A DNA stretch of 64,000 bases from NCBI RefSeq assembly GCF_026745355.1, contig NC_079210.1:28340029-28404028 (forward strand), read 5' to 3'. Below the pieces are notes generated by a model, which had not been told where the DNA came from, ran no database searches, and worked only from the letters and a program-made list of their open reading frames with translations. Position numbers and translations under genes: made by a program. Of the stretch, positions 22,141 to 33,289 are shown in pieces. The stretch is from Beta vulgaris subsp. vulgaris. Lineage: Eukaryota > Streptophyta > Magnoliopsida > Caryophyllales > Amaranthaceae. How positions within the stretch are numbered: the stretch's first letter is position 1; each line of letters starts with the position of its first letter.

Positions 22141-22889
22141 GTTAATTGTGGCAAAATGATAAATAAAGATAACGGGGAGTTAACGGCAGTTAAAAAAAGG
22201 GTATTTGGTGCACAAAAATGAAAAGTCAGGGTATATGGTGAATTGTTGAAACATTAAGGGTATATTGTGAATTTTTTGATTTGTCGGGGGTATTTGGTGA
22301 AATAACCGTAATAATAATAGTATGGTAGAGGGATAGGGGGTAATCCCAAACCTTGGGGGTGGTGGGGAATCAATCTAAGGGAAAGGAGGGTAATCCTAAT
22401 AAGAAAAAGGGGTAAAGGGTTTGAAAAAACACACTAACCAAACGCTCATATCACAAAACGAAACAAGGAACTCAATTCCCTTTCCCTTTCTTGAAACCGT
22501 CCAACCAAACGCCCCCTTAGTTTGATGGAAAGGGAGAGAGAGAGGGGGGATAGAGAGGCCAGAGAAAAAGGGGGATCAGTAAAAAAATCGAGGAGAAAGG
22601 GAGGGAGCAAGTGAAAATAAAATGAAGTATAAAACACATATGTAAAATTTGTATATTAAAATATTGAGGTAATTCACAAAAGGCTACCTTTTTAAAATGA
22701 TTGTCGGATCATGTAACAAGTAGCAAAAGAATTTTTTTTTTGCTAGTGTTGGGATTTTTTTTGACAATTTACAAGCTTTAAAGTAAATTAATTAGAGAAG
22801 GAAGAATTATTTCGGACTCGATTCCCATTGTGAAAAAACAATTATGGACAATAATATTTTATAAGGGTACCTTAAAAGACTATAAGTGT

Positions 22890-23210
22890 TAGTGTACATA
22901 TTAAATAATGCAACATCCTAAAATGTTACCCAAACACTATAAGTGTTACCCTTCAAAATTGAAATTTTACCTTGTAAATTTGAAATATTACATATACAAA
23001 AAAGTGTTATCTTAAAGTGTTACATACAAAAATATGTTACCATCAAAGTGTTACCTATGAACAAGTGTTACATTTGAAGTGTTACTTACCAAATAGTGCT
23101 ACATGTAAGTGTTACATATCAATAAAATGTTACTAAAGTGTTACCTACGTGTTAATGAAAGTTGGATCAGAAAAAGTGTTACCATACAGTGTTACCTTAG
23201 GTCAATTATG
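22890..23210. repeat. CACTA subterminal repeats, right end
   Basis: Repeated AGTGTTAC and CACTATAAGTGTTACC-like units, the same motif family as at 16,415-16,810. Confidence 0.75.
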
Positions 23211-23218
23211 TAGTAGTG

Positions 23219-24888
23219 CGCCCTCGGTATTCGTGACTGATGAAGTAAACTGGACGTTGCCTTTCTTCTCTTCCACCACGAGCACAGCGCTGAAGGCATA
23301 TTCTTACACTAACAAATATATGTAAAGAGTTTCCCCCGGCAAGGGGGAAATGAGCTTTGGCAAGGTAACCAAGTGTTTTTTCAGTTGTTTGAAAGCTTGA
23401 TTCGCCTCCTCGTCCCAGTCGAACTCTTTCCTCTTGAGTGCTATAAAGAAGAGCAGACTCTTGTCAGCTGAGTGGGATAAGAAGCGGCCCAATGATGCTA
23501 GGCACTCGGTCAGTCTCTGAACTTCTCTAACATTTCTGGTAGATGACATGTTCAGAATGGCATTGATTTTATCAGGGTTTCCTTCGATCCCCCTCTCGTC
23601 GACCAGGAACCCGAGGCACTTCCCTCCTTTTACCTTGAATACGCATTTCTTCTGATTCAACTTCTTGTCGTGGCGCCGAAGGATGTTTAATGTATTCGCA
23701 AGGTCCCGAATGTGGCCGACACTCTTCTTACTCTTGATGATCATGTCGTCCACATATACCTCGATATTTCTCCCGAGCTACTCCTCAAAAACCTTGTTAA
23801 TTGTTCTTTGGTAGGTTGCTCCTGCGATTTTTTAACCCGGAGGGCATCATCTTGTAACAATATAGGCCTTGAGCAGTAACAAACACGGTGTGTATCTGGT
23901 TCTTTTCTGCCATCGGGATCTGGTGGTATCCAGGGTTGGCATCCATTAAGCTGAGCAATTCGTGACGAGCAGTTGAGTCGACCAGTTTATCAATCTTCGG
24001 GAGGGGATGATTGTCCTTAGGATACGCTTTATTCAAGTTGGAAGTCAACACACATACGTCAAACCCTGGTGGGCTTTTTTACCAACATGACGTTGGCCAA
24101 CCATTATGTGTATTGGCACTTTTCAATGATCCTTGTCTCTAGCAGTTTCTTAACTTCCACAGCTGAACCGCGTTTCTTTCAGGCCCTTGATGCGTAAGCT
24201 TCTGTTTAATGGGGCGAAACTCTTCTTTAATGGTGAGCTCATGACACGCAAAATGGGGGTTGATCCCTTGCATGTCGGACGGTGAGCAGGCGAGCACGTC
24301 TTTGTAATCCTGTAATATGCTGATGACCTTTTCCTGATCTCGGGATTGCGGTTCGTACCTATCCTCAACCTCAGCTCGAGGCCTTCCCCTATAATTACTT
24401 CCTCATCTTCCTCGACCCACTGGGGTCGCTCATATGACTTTGAATTTTCTTAAATATAGACCCCGAGGCCAGTAGGGGCGTCCCCGGGTTCTTCTCTCTT
24501 CCTCTTCTTCTCGTTCCTTTCCCCGGGTGCCCCTGTTTTGAAGCTGTTGGTATAACATTCCCGGGCTGTCTGCTGGTCGCCATATATTTTTTCTCGACTT
24601 CAACTTCGTCAATATCATATTGCAGAAGCAATTGATATACGAGATTCCGGCCTTGACCTTTTTCATTGTAGGTATGCCCATTATGGAATTGTAGGGGAGT
24701 GGGGTATCGACCATCGGGTAGACAAATCCTTCCTCGAAACCTATCAATGGTTGCCTGGTCGAGGTGACGTCCTTCTTAGTGTACTTGAGCTTGCACAAGC
24801 ATTCTAGATTGGTAATATACGCTGAAGACCCGAAATCGACCAAAATCGTGGAGGGTGTGAACATGTCGGTCAGGCTCCCTAAACGTCA
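23219..24888 (-). pseudogene. Tat-like protease and reverse transcriptase remnant
   Basis: Read right to left. Protease: VDFGSSAYITNLECLCKL (active-site Asp in the D-GSSA box, about 24,840-24,785), then YNSIMGIPTMKKVKAGIS. RT: fingers in fragments (NHPLPKIDKLVDS, LLSLMDANPGYHQIPMAEK at about 24,000-23,900), then after a stop near 23,780 the YVDD catalytic box (about 23,757-23,746), followed by LNQKKCVFKVKGGKCLGFLV and the connection to RNase H. Several frameshifts and stops (near 24,150-24,430, 24,060 and 23,790) rule out function. The frame ends at the CACTA insertion. Confidence 0.8.
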
Positions 24889-24922
24889 TGACGGGACACC
24901 CGGCCTTTGCCAGCTCGATTTC

Positions 24923-27708
24923 TAAGACATCCCGTTATCACCATCGGTACCTAAAACATAAAACAAAACATCGTGAGCCGAGGCTCAGTAACATACTACT
25001 TTAACATCGTAAATTCATTTCAACTCATTTATTTAAAAACATGGAGGAGAGAATAAGTAAAACCATTTCACAAAAACATATTATAACATGTCACATTGTC
25101 TTCTTTATCATGTTCATCATCATATATCTTTTACTTTGCTAACTTGGCTCGTACAACAGAAGGGACGTCTCCCCATAACATAGTAACATCGTAAACGGGA
25201 GGCAGCCATCCGAGGAAAAAACCCCTCAATAAACGGGAGGTGGTGTTAATGCCTAAAATATAGAAATGCGCGGTGCCTCCCGAGGTCAATAGCCCTCACT
25301 AAACGGGAGGTGGTTAACCGACCGGGAGGTACGTGCACGACCCAGGACAACGGGATACTTGCCAAGAACCGTCTTTCACCTAAATTTATCATGTTTCATT
25401 TCTTTTAAGCATATCATCATCATGAATAATTATATTTCATTGATAACATCATCATCATCATCGTTTCATAGCATCATATCATCATAACCATCATAAAACA
25501 TTTCGTTTCCCGCAATCCATATATAAACATAATATTAATCACGATCATAAAACATACTTCGAAAAGAAATGCGGGTGTTAGCAGTAGACGTTACCTGAAT
25601 TCCTGCTTAATAACCATGCCAGCCGGGGGAGGCTTGTAATATCCTTTATCTTCTTTAATATATTCAAGAATAATTTTATTAATGAATGTTTCGTTATTTA
25701 GCTTTTAAGCCTAAATATTAGCTAGCGCTTATTAACGTCATAACGTTCCTTATAACGTCGTAAAGGTCTCATTAAAGGTCGTTATTATCTTAGTCGTTAA
25801 TAACTTCTTAAGGTGACTCTTTAATCGACTAATAAGTGAAATAACTCCTTTAGTTATACTTTTATTGAAACATTATACTTGAAGTTATACATATTATATA
25901 ACCATTTGAAAGCATATTAATTTTAGGAAAAATTGACGATAGAGGTCTCAACTTTGGGTGATAATTTTTAAAAGGTCTGAACTATTGATTAACGTGTATA
26001 GGTCCCAACTTTAGGGGGTATCAACTTTTAGCGGGACTTAGTGACTTGAAACTGGCTTAATAGGTCATAACTTGTAAAACTTGGGCCACACCAGAAGGGT
26101 TAATTGAGGAAGGGAAGTAGGATCTAGGTGAGATTTTAAAAGAATTCGTCAGTTTTAAGTCACCGAGGCCCGCTAAAAGTTAAGACCCCCTAAAGTTGGT
26201 ACCTACACAGGTTAATCAATAGTTCAAATCTTTTAAAAATTATCGTCCAAAGTTCAGACCTCTATTGTCAATTTTTCCTTAATATTATTAGAGTTCATAG
26301 TTAATCATTAATTAATCGTCTATTATAAATCTAATTAAGTTTATTGCTATATACTAGAACCATTAATATTATTTTAATATTATTTAATCACTTACAACTA
26401 ATAAATAAAGCTAACTAGTTATTATAAGTGAATTTATGTATTAGTCATGGTAATAATAAATTAAACTTAAATTACAATTAACTAGCTTATTAAGTTAGTT
26501 TTAATTAACTCAACTAGTTTAGTAATCATGAAATATTGCCCAAACATAGTTTTAGGAAATAAGTTAGGTGATCTAATTTAAACAAACTACTTCAGTCCGT
26601 GAAACAAGTTCAAAACATCCCTTTTAGTCCAACAACAGAATAAATCAGATTATAAAAACTTAAGTTTAGTTCAACTTGGATTCTCCTAGGCCCAAAACAA
26701 ATATGAACTAGCAAGGGTAATAAACTTGGGTGGACGGCGACGAACGGCGGCGACGAGCAGCGAGCAACGACGGCGGCATGACACGGTGGCTGTGCGCGGT
26801 ACTGCTGGGCGTGACGAAGGAGAGGAGCGAGAGCGAAGAGCGCGAGGAAGAGAGAGAAAATGTGAGAGTGCTGGCACGGCGGAGCTCCGACGAGCGTGCA
26901 AGTGGCCGGCGAGTGACGCGCGAGGTCTTGGTGTCACGCAGGCCGGCGACAGAGGGTGGTGGAGGGTGAAATACGAAACAGAGGAGAGAGAAAGAGAGGA
27001 AAATTGGGGTTTTCTTTTTGGATTTCTTTGGGTCACGTTTTCCGGCGAGTTGTTGACTGAAAATTTCTGATTAGTTCGTAGGTGGTGGTGAGGTGAGAGA
27101 TGGGAGGATGAAAATTGTTGTTGATGGTGTTCTTGGTGAGACCATTTATAGTGAAATTAAGAACACTAAATCAGTGGTTGGGAGGGAGATAATTGAAGTA
27201 AGTATTCTGAATTTTTGACTTGAAGAAGCTAAGAAGATGGGTTGGTGACAAAAAATTTCACAGAGGACAAGAGTGGAGTGTGATGGCATGCTTGCCAAGT
27301 GGTCATGGAGGAGTAAAGAAGAAGGCAAAGTTATGGCGTGTTGACCATGGAACCTTTTTTTTACTTCTTTTTTCTTCTTTTTATTTTATAACCAAAATCA
27401 GAAAATTAACCTACTTCTCACTTTATTTCACGTGGCCTTGTAAACCTTAGAGAAATATTGGATATTTTCGTGCCTTAGTGAATTAACAACAAAAACTAAC
27501 TTTCTTATTTGACTCATGAAATCATAAAATATAAATTATTGCCACTTAGTTATTAACACAATTTAAGTTGGTAAATTTTATGTTGAAATTCTGTAATCGT
27601 TTTATTATACGTTGCTTAATTAGTGAAACGATAAAATAAAATATATTTTAACTACTTATTATAATTAATTATTCAACTTAAACACGTTTAAGATTTTAGG
27701 GTATTATA
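24923..27708 (-). mobile_element. Chromovirus-type solo LTR (about 2.8 kb)
   Basis: Interrupts the Tat-like coding region between gag (GGHASGG side, about 27,715) and protease (ELAKAG side, about 24,917). On the minus strand it begins TATAATACCCTAAAATC, close to the TGTAATACCC start of the solo LTR at 53,845, has a GC-rich leader-like segment (27,030-26,690), an ACTGAGCC/CTCACG block and a TTTTAG/GTACC stretch near its end, the same order as in the other chromovirus LTRs here. Termini are mutated and the target duplication is imperfect (AAATT against AAATC or GAAAT), so limits are good to a few bases. No internal region remains. ORFs in the GC-rich part are not genes. Confidence 0.6.
25926..26278. 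mobile_element. MITE, Mutator type (353 bp)
   Basis: Inverted repeat of about 130 bases: left GGAAAAATTGACGATAGAGG, right the inverse of GGAAAAATTGACAATAGAGG. Flanks TTAATTTTA (25,917-25,925) and TTAATATTA (26,279-26,287) match at 8 of 9 positions, a Mutator-size target duplication. No coding capacity. Nested in the solo LTR. Confidence 0.75.
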
Positions 27709-27719
27709 AATTTGGCCAC

Positions 27720-29322
27720 CCGAGGCATGTCCTCCTACTATTACCCCGACGTATCCGTCGGTGTTGTCACTATCATTCTTTGACTCCTTATCTTTTCCCT
27801 TCTCTTATCGGGAATGCTTAATGTACCTATTAAACTTTCCTTGATCAACTAAATGATCCAAGGCCTTCTTTAGTTCCAAATGGTCCTTTGTGGTATGACT
27901 ACACTCCCGGTGGTACTCGCACCATAACCTCTGATCCCTCCTGTCCTTTGAGGTTTTTATGGGGGGAGGGATGTGCAACACCGACTTGTGCTTAAGATCT
28001 AGGTAAATCTCTCGTCTATTCTTGTTGAAACGGGAATCATTCCCATTATCTGCAACTCTTAGGAGGAGCTGTTGGTTGTTCTTCGCACTTTTGTTTGATT
28101 CCTGGTAAGGGACCTCTTCCTTCCTCTTCTTAGTTTTCTCCCCGACAAACTTGCATATGTCGGAGGCTTGGATGAACTTTTGAGCTCGACTAATGGCTTC
28201 TGTAAAAGTGGTGACTTCATTATCTGCTAGGGACCATATGAACTTCCCCGGCCAGACACCCGACATTAAGGCGGTAAATGCTACCCCGTCTTGAAGATCC
28301 GATATCTTAAACGACTCTTCATTAACTTTCTTATTATAGTCATCCAGGCTCTCATGCTCTTGCTACTTGAATGGATGCTGGTCTTATTGTGTCGACGCCT
28401 AATGATGAAATGTTGATGGACCAATGCTTCCAGAACTGAGAACCTAGTGATGATGCCGGGTAACATGCCTGAGAACCAGCTGAGCGCCAACACTTTGAGG
28501 GTTGTCGGGAAATCCCGACACCAAGTGGCCTCACACCCAGTCTGCACACTCATTTGGGCTTTATCGGACGCCACATATCAGGGTCGCTGCTACCCGAGTA
28601 ATGTTCGATGGAGGGTACTTTGATCTTTCCCGGGTTAGCAACATCCATGGTCTCCCGAATGAAAAGGGTCATGAAATTGAGTACTCCTCGGTTTACCAAG
28701 ACGGGTGTCTTATTCCGAGGAGGCCCCGAGTCTCCTTCCTCTTCGAGCCTCGTTTTCTTGGACCCGAGGGAGATCTCTCTCTCTCCTTCCACGGTGTCCG
28801 AGAATGGGCTTGTTCTTCCTGATGTGTCTTCTCCCGATCTTCTCTCCTCTTGTTGAGTATGTTGCGAGCGTCCTGCTCCATACTGCGCTTGCGATTTTCC
28901 TCAATGATACGCCTGGCATCCGAGTTTGGAGTCTTTTGGGAGTTAGGCCGTCGCGACTTCTCTCTCCCCACTTGTTGTGCATCCTGGTTAGGGACGTGAG
29001 TGTTGAGATCATTCCTGACCCTAGGTTCTCCGTGTGTTAGCTCTCTAGGTACCCCTTGATTGAGTTGGGGGATCCCGGCAATGAGCTCCTGCAGGCTTCA
29101 CTGCAAGTTGTCATTCAGCTTTCGTGCTATTCTTTCTATGTCCGCCATCGTTACTGGAGCTGGTTCTAATGGTTCTCGGGGAACTCAGTGTTCGTCATTT
29201 CGGGGGGTCGATCCTTCGTCGTCTATGGCACATGATTCCACTAGTACATTTGGCTGTTGGGATTGGAGGGGTGTGGGTTGATGAGTTAGTGAAGCTCGGG
29301 TTGTTTTCTTTTGGGGTGCCAT
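27720..29322 (-). pseudogene. Tat-like gag pseudogene
   Basis: Starts at MAPQKKTTRAS (ATG at 29,322-29,320), 35 bases downstream of the primer-binding site on the minus strand. A Lys/Arg/Glu-rich linker (RRIIEENRKRSMEQD, about 28,900) leads to the gag domain in several frames: PGKIKVPSIEHYSGSSDP near 28,620, then LSWFSGMLPGIITRFSVLE, then MSGVWPGKFIWSLADNEV. It ends with WCEYHRECSHTTKDHLELKK near 27,900, the modified knuckle typical of Tat gag. Stops and frameshifts lie near 29,185, 29,090, 28,690, 28,550 and 28,280. The coding region then meets the solo LTR at 27,708. Confidence 0.75.
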
Positions 29323-29356
29323 GTTGCTCTCGGTATGTGACTTTGAGATGTAGTAT

Positions 29357-29373
29357 CCCCACAGACGGCGCCA
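29357..29373 (-). promoter_or_regulatory. Primer-binding site of the Tat-like element
   Basis: On the minus strand TGGCGCCGTCTGTGGGG, the primer-site form common in plant Tat-type Ty3 elements. It lies between the LTR and the gag start and fixes the element's orientation. Confidence 0.75.
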
Positions 29374-29376
29374 AAC

Positions 29377-29650
29377 TATTTCGGCTAAGAAACTAGTCAA
29401 AAGAGTAATGTGTTTAAGGTGAGAGTCAAATCCCGAGTTGGAGGATAATCCCGAGTCTTGTCACTAAGATTCCTACAAAACAAGGAAAAACTGACCCGAG
29501 GGTGTTCCCGACGCTCAAGTCAGTGACAGGCTAGAGAGAGAAAGTAAGCAAGTCTAGAGAGACATATCGGGTATGGGAATATCATTCCTTGTATAAAAGG
29601 TATAGTTACAGACTTCTCTCTCTAACATGGGCTGATGTTGACAAATTTTG
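29377..29650 (-). repeat. Tat-like 5' LTR, partial or with uncertain right limit
   Basis: Sequence directly upstream of the primer-binding site on the minus strand, with a weak TATA (TTTTATAC, near 29,595) and CT-rich leader. A TGTCAACATC near 29,643 could be its start, giving only about 270 bp. No second copy exists in the window, so neither limit nor target duplication can be tested. Confidence 0.4.
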
Positions 29651-29904
29651 CAGGTATGGTTGTCTTTGTTGGCATTAATTTTTCAGCAGATGCATGATCT
29701 TATTTAGGTTCTTGTTTATGTAAACATATTATTGCTTGCTTACTTGCTCTGATTTCTAATTAAGATACTTCTGTTTCCAAAGTAACATTTTCTTCGTTTA
29801 ATGAGGTGTATTACTTTGATCTTTATGTTTGCCACATACGTCTCTAATCCAAAATCTTGTTAATTATCAATAAGTAGAAATTATAAACATTTGATAACCT
29901 GATA

Positions 29905-30162
29905 CTTCCTCTGTTCTGTATTAAAGGAAACATTTGCTTTTTTCACGTAACCTAACGCGCTTCTTTAATCATTAATATTTTTAGTTGTGCACACGTAAAA
30001 AATATAAAACGTTATAATTTGATCATATGCACCAAGACAAATCTAGAAAGATCTCACTTGACTATGTTTTTTCTTTATTTAATGGCGATAAATTAGAGTC
30101 AAAATTGATTAATGAATAGTGTCATTTCACCCAATGTTTCATTTAAAACAGAACGGAGAAAA
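29905..30162. mobile_element. Stowaway-like MITE (258 bp)
   Basis: Ends CTTCCTCTGTTCTGTATTAAA and TTTAAAACAGAACGGAGAAAA are inverted copies of the Stowaway consensus type (CTCCCTCCGTTC), flanked by TA on both sides (29,903-29,904 and 30,163-30,164). AT-rich, non-coding. Confidence 0.8.
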
Positions 30163-30816
30163 TATATATTCTAACGAATCTAAAGCGGTGTTTTTCTTTA
30201 CTATATATAACTAATGATGATCAAAATGGAGTATAACAAATTCTTGAACAGTGTCAAAAGTCAATATAATCAAACAATAACGTGAAGTCACTATAATCAA
30301 GGTGATAGTTTTTGTAGTTTCAGTATCCGCACCCAATGCAATTCCATGCTCAATGAATAAATTGTTGTCAAGTACAAGTGTAACAAATTGAGCCCTCGAC
30401 ATCTTTAAACAAAACATGAGTAAAGGTGTTTTTAAATTTGATCATTTTGTATGTAGTTTGTTCTGAGCAAACTGTAGACCTGCAAAATTGTGTGGTACAT
30501 ATATTTGATGCTTCTTGACCATTCCCAATGTACATTTCTTTCATTATCCAGTGATTAGTGATTACTCGAAATGTCATCATGAAAAAGACTAATCTCATCT
30601 TTTTTCTCATGATTCTCAAACAGCCACTAGCCATCCGACTTTGGTACCATATCTTTGTTCTTATCACAATACCAATGTGAAGGCACCAGATTCTCGTCCT
30701 TCAGAGCATCAGTCCGTTTGTGCACCAACACAACATCTCTATGTTTTTCCACCTTCAATCCTCCTTTACTCTAGCTTTTTGTGTACCTGTTAACTGAAGG
30801 ATTCATTGAAGGATTA
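30163..30816. other. AT-rich stretch without a recognisable gene
   Basis: Only short open frames on either strand; nothing with domain or codon signal. Confidence 0.5.
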
Positions 30817-31428
30817 TGTCCTTGACTTAAATGCAATTACTAATATATAATGGATCGAATTATAGAGATAATAAATTCGTTATATTGGGTCGTCTATACG
30901 TCTTGCTAGAGAATGCTATAGAACTTCGGATTAGTAAATAATAAACTCGAAGCCCAATGTAACAGATCCTACAAGGTCACACATTAAACTTGGATCAACG
31001 AAAGAAGCCTAGAGCCCAAAAGCGGGCCCTAGGGTGGTCGGCCAAGAGAAGGGAAAAGGAGGGAAAATTCTGACCTAAATACTTTTATATATTGGGTTAG
31101 GCAGAAAAGAAAATACATCAGTTTTCTATCATTATTTTCTCTCTCCTATTCTCTCTCTCAAAAGTCACGTAATACTCCATAAACGTAGAAGAAGTTTTCT
31201 TCCTTTCCAACTAGCATTGGTGGAGTGTTGATCCGGGTTGGTGGACCAAGTAGAGGAATCACATCTGAGGTTCTTTATCCGAATTACTCAAGCTTTGTGG
31301 AATTCACGCTACAAAGGTTATTTCTGAACTTATATGTAATCCTTAATTGTATATGCATGTGATTCTGATTCAAGTGCTTATGAATTAGATTCATGAAATT
31401 CCACTTATAGTACTTATAGATTCCTACA
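30817..31428. repeat. 0.61-kb direct repeat, copy A (LTR-like)
   Basis: TGTCCTTGACTTAAATGC to ATAGATTCCTACA, matching copy B (32,084-32,697) along its whole length with scattered substitutions. It has TG...CA ends and contains phrases such as GGGTGGTCGGCCAAGAG and GGTTGGTGGACCAAGTAGAG. No adjacent PBS or TSD was found, so LTR status is unproven. Confidence 0.65.
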
Positions 31429-32083
31429 GGAGTACCAGTTTTAGCCTCTTGCATATAGAATTTTGGTCATAAAGTTTAGTTTATGTATGATTAATTTTAA
31501 TTTGATTAAGGGGAGGAATTAAATTATGGATTGAATAATTAATTGAAATTGATTAAAAGGAGTTTTAATTACTTGCTTTCTCAATTTATAATAGCAGAAA
31601 TTTTCACCCTATAAGCCCTAATTTCGAAATTTGTAAAAAATTCTGATTTAGATCACTAAATTTGAAAAATATATTCATGTTATTAATCTAATTTTCATGT
31701 TTAAAATCGTTTATGTATGAAAATAAATTCATGTAAAAGGTGTTTTATATGAATTAGTGATTAATTATATGAATAATCTGAAAATTAATTAAAATAACGA
31801 TTTGAAGATTTAATTTTCTGTATTAAGCATAAAGAGTTATGTTTAATTTGATAAAGATCAATAAATTAATTTTACAATAGGTTGTAATTTTAATTTCCTT
31901 CAAATAAAATATAAAGAAAAGAAAAGAAAATTGAAGGGGCGAAAGAGGAGCAGCCACCGTGGCTGCTCTGGTGGTCAGCCGGCGAACAACCGAATAGGGG
32001 GGGTCGGCAGTCGACGTCGGCGCGCAGTCATGAAATTAGATTCATGAAATTCCGCTTATAGTACTTATAGATTCCTACATTCA
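31429..32083. other. Spacer between direct repeats, with a stray repeat tail
   Basis: AT-rich DNA with a short GC island (31,935-32,030). Bases 32,031-32,079 repeat the last 49 bases of copy A (to ATTCCTACA), directly before copy B. No gene seen. Confidence 0.6.
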
Positions 32084-32697
32084 TGTCCTCGACTTAAATG
32101 CAATTATTAATAATATTATGGATTGTATTATCGAGATAATAAATTTGTTTTATTGGGTCGTCTATACGTCTTGCTAGAGAATGCATGCTATAGAACTTCA
32201 GGTTAGTAAATAATAAATTTGAAACCCAATATAATGGATCCTATGAGGTGACACATTAGACTTGGATCAACAAAAGAAGCCTAGAGCCCAAGAGGGCCCT
32301 AGGGGTGGTCGGCCAAGAGTAAGGAGAGGGATAGATTATTCTAACCTAAATATATTTATATATTGGGTTAGGCACTAAAATAAAATATATCAGATATCTC
32401 TTATTATTTTCTCTCTCCTATCCTCTCTCAAAAGTCACGTAATACTCCATAAACTTGAAGAAGGTTTCTTCTATTCCAACTGGCATTGGTGGAGTGTTGA
32501 TCCAGGTTGGTGGACCAAGTAGAGGAATCACATCTGAGGTTCTTTATCCAGGTTATTTAAGCTTTGTGGAATTCACGTTACAAAGGTTAATTCTAAACTT
32601 ATATGTGATCCTTAATTGTATATGCATGTGATCCTGTTTTAAGTGCTTTTGAATTAGACTCGTGAAATTCCGCTTATAGTACTTACAGAATCATACA
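32084..32697. repeat. 0.61-kb direct repeat, copy B
   Basis: TGTCCTCGACTTAAATGC to AATCATACA. Similarity to the DNA after copy A continues a little past the end (CCTCTTGCAT/CCTCCTGCAT), which argues for segmental duplication as much as for an LTR pair. Confidence 0.65.
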
Positions 32698-33192
32698 CTA
32701 ACCTCCTGCATGCCAACTTAGATATCTCCAGAAATCTTTAAAAAGTTAGATTTCCAGGAGTCAATTACTAGTTCTTCCCCAACCTGTGAGTTTCCTATAG
32801 CAGTTGGGGGTGCATATTACTATACAAGGGGTGCATATCACGCATGTTACATACTCATAGGATGCCCAGACCTTTAAGAGTTTGTGCTAGAAACATCTAT
32901 CGCGTATAGCAAATGCAAATCCAGTTACATGACAGGGTCATATCTCATATTGGTTTTGAGGTATGTGGATGTTATTGTTGGCTACAATGTTAGTGGCGAT
33001 TCTGGTTGCAAGGCGTGCACCTAGGATATGGAAAGTTGTAGTGCTGCTTATTTAATTTCTCCTTCCTTGGATAAATTCACAAGGCTTGTTTTTTTATCAA
33101 ACGACCGACCATAGAGAAAAATTATTTTCTGCATATATGTTGTTCCTCCATATTTTGATGTCCTTTTCTTATTGAATGCATCGCATCCCGTG

Positions 33193-33289
33193 TAGTTTGC
33201 CAGAGCCATGTCTCCTTGGGGAAGAGACATCGACGGAGATCGTTATCTAATGGATTTAAGAGATCGATTCATTTATCTTGACGACTTAG
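33193..33289 (+). pseudogene. Possible host exon interrupted by the copia insertion
   Basis: After an acceptor-like CCCGTGTAG an open stretch contains MSPWGRDIDGDRYLMDL and RDRFIYLDDL and runs into the copia target site CTTAG. The frame stays open past the 3' LTR (39,918 onward, to a stop at about 40,063), but the continuation is hydrophobic and unlike the first part. I do not recognise the protein. Treat as a weak candidate. Confidence 0.25.

Larger units (their letters stand above)
21065..22308. mobile_element. Mutator-like element with long terminal inverted repeats and GC-rich core
   Basis: The left end (CGGTTTTTTGACCAAATACC) and the right end (inverted CGGTTATTTCACCAAATACC) stay alignable as inverted repeats for roughly 180 bases, through matching blocks such as TTTCAACAATTCACC. 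Nine-base TAATAATAA lies on both sides (21,056-21,064 and 22,309-22,317), as for Mutator elements, although in a TAA repeat this is weak evidence. Inside lie telomere-like repeats and a core that is C-rich on the left and G-rich on the right. Pro/Arg/Gly-rich frames through the core show no domain. Confidence 0.7.
20537..22516. mobile_element. PIF/Harbinger-like non-autonomous element
   Basis: Left end GGGGGCATTTGGTTCG, right end CCAACCAAACGCCCCC, an inverted pair of the kind seen in Harbinger/Tourist elements, flanked on both sides by TTA (20,534-20,536 and 22,517-22,519), the target duplication typical of that superfamily. The inner flanks are also related in inverted orientation (AAAGGGAAAGGG / CCCTTTCCCTTT). 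The middle is a TAA microsatellite into which a Mutator-like element has gone. Confidence 0.8.
16393..23218. mobile_element. CACTA (En/Spm) element, about 6.8 kb, non-autonomous
   Basis: Terminal inverted repeats CACTACTACATAATT (left) and AATTATGTAGTAGTG (right), flanked by the 3-bp target duplication CGC (16,390-16,392 and 23,219-23,221). Both ends hold dense subterminal copies of GTGTTAC/GTAACAC. It splits the Tat-like pol between RT and RNase H. No TNPD-like transposase could be read. Content inside: a possible exon near 17,076-17,460, AT-rich unassigned DNA with exon-like islands (for example 20,090-20,140 on the minus strand, ending CAG/GTGAAG) and a 5'-leader-like C/T-rich stretch just left of 20,530. 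These could be a decayed transposon gene or captured host exons. Confidence 0.85.
12290..29650 (-). mobile_element. Tat-like Ty3/gypsy retrotransposon, nested and 3'-truncated
   Basis: Read on the minus strand the order is 5' LTR (about 29,650-29,377), primer-binding site (29,373-29,357), gag (29,322-27,805), protease and RT (about 24,888-23,219), RNase H (16,392-15,838), integrase (about 15,681-14,493), then an ORF on the opposite strand (about 12,450-14,078). RT, RNase H and integrase order identifies Ty3/gypsy; the RNase H resembling the archaeal-type second domain and the antisense ORF suggest the Tat lineage (known from Ogre/Retand-type elements). No 3' LTR is seen: the element abuts Athila gag at about 12,290. 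Inserts: a CACTA element (16,393-23,218) and a solo LTR (24,923-27,708). The right limit is approximate. Confidence 0.75.

Noticed and set aside
26686..27070. Overlapping Arg/Ser-rich frames on both strands
   Set aside because: GC-rich leader-like part of a solo LTR; openness follows from base composition.
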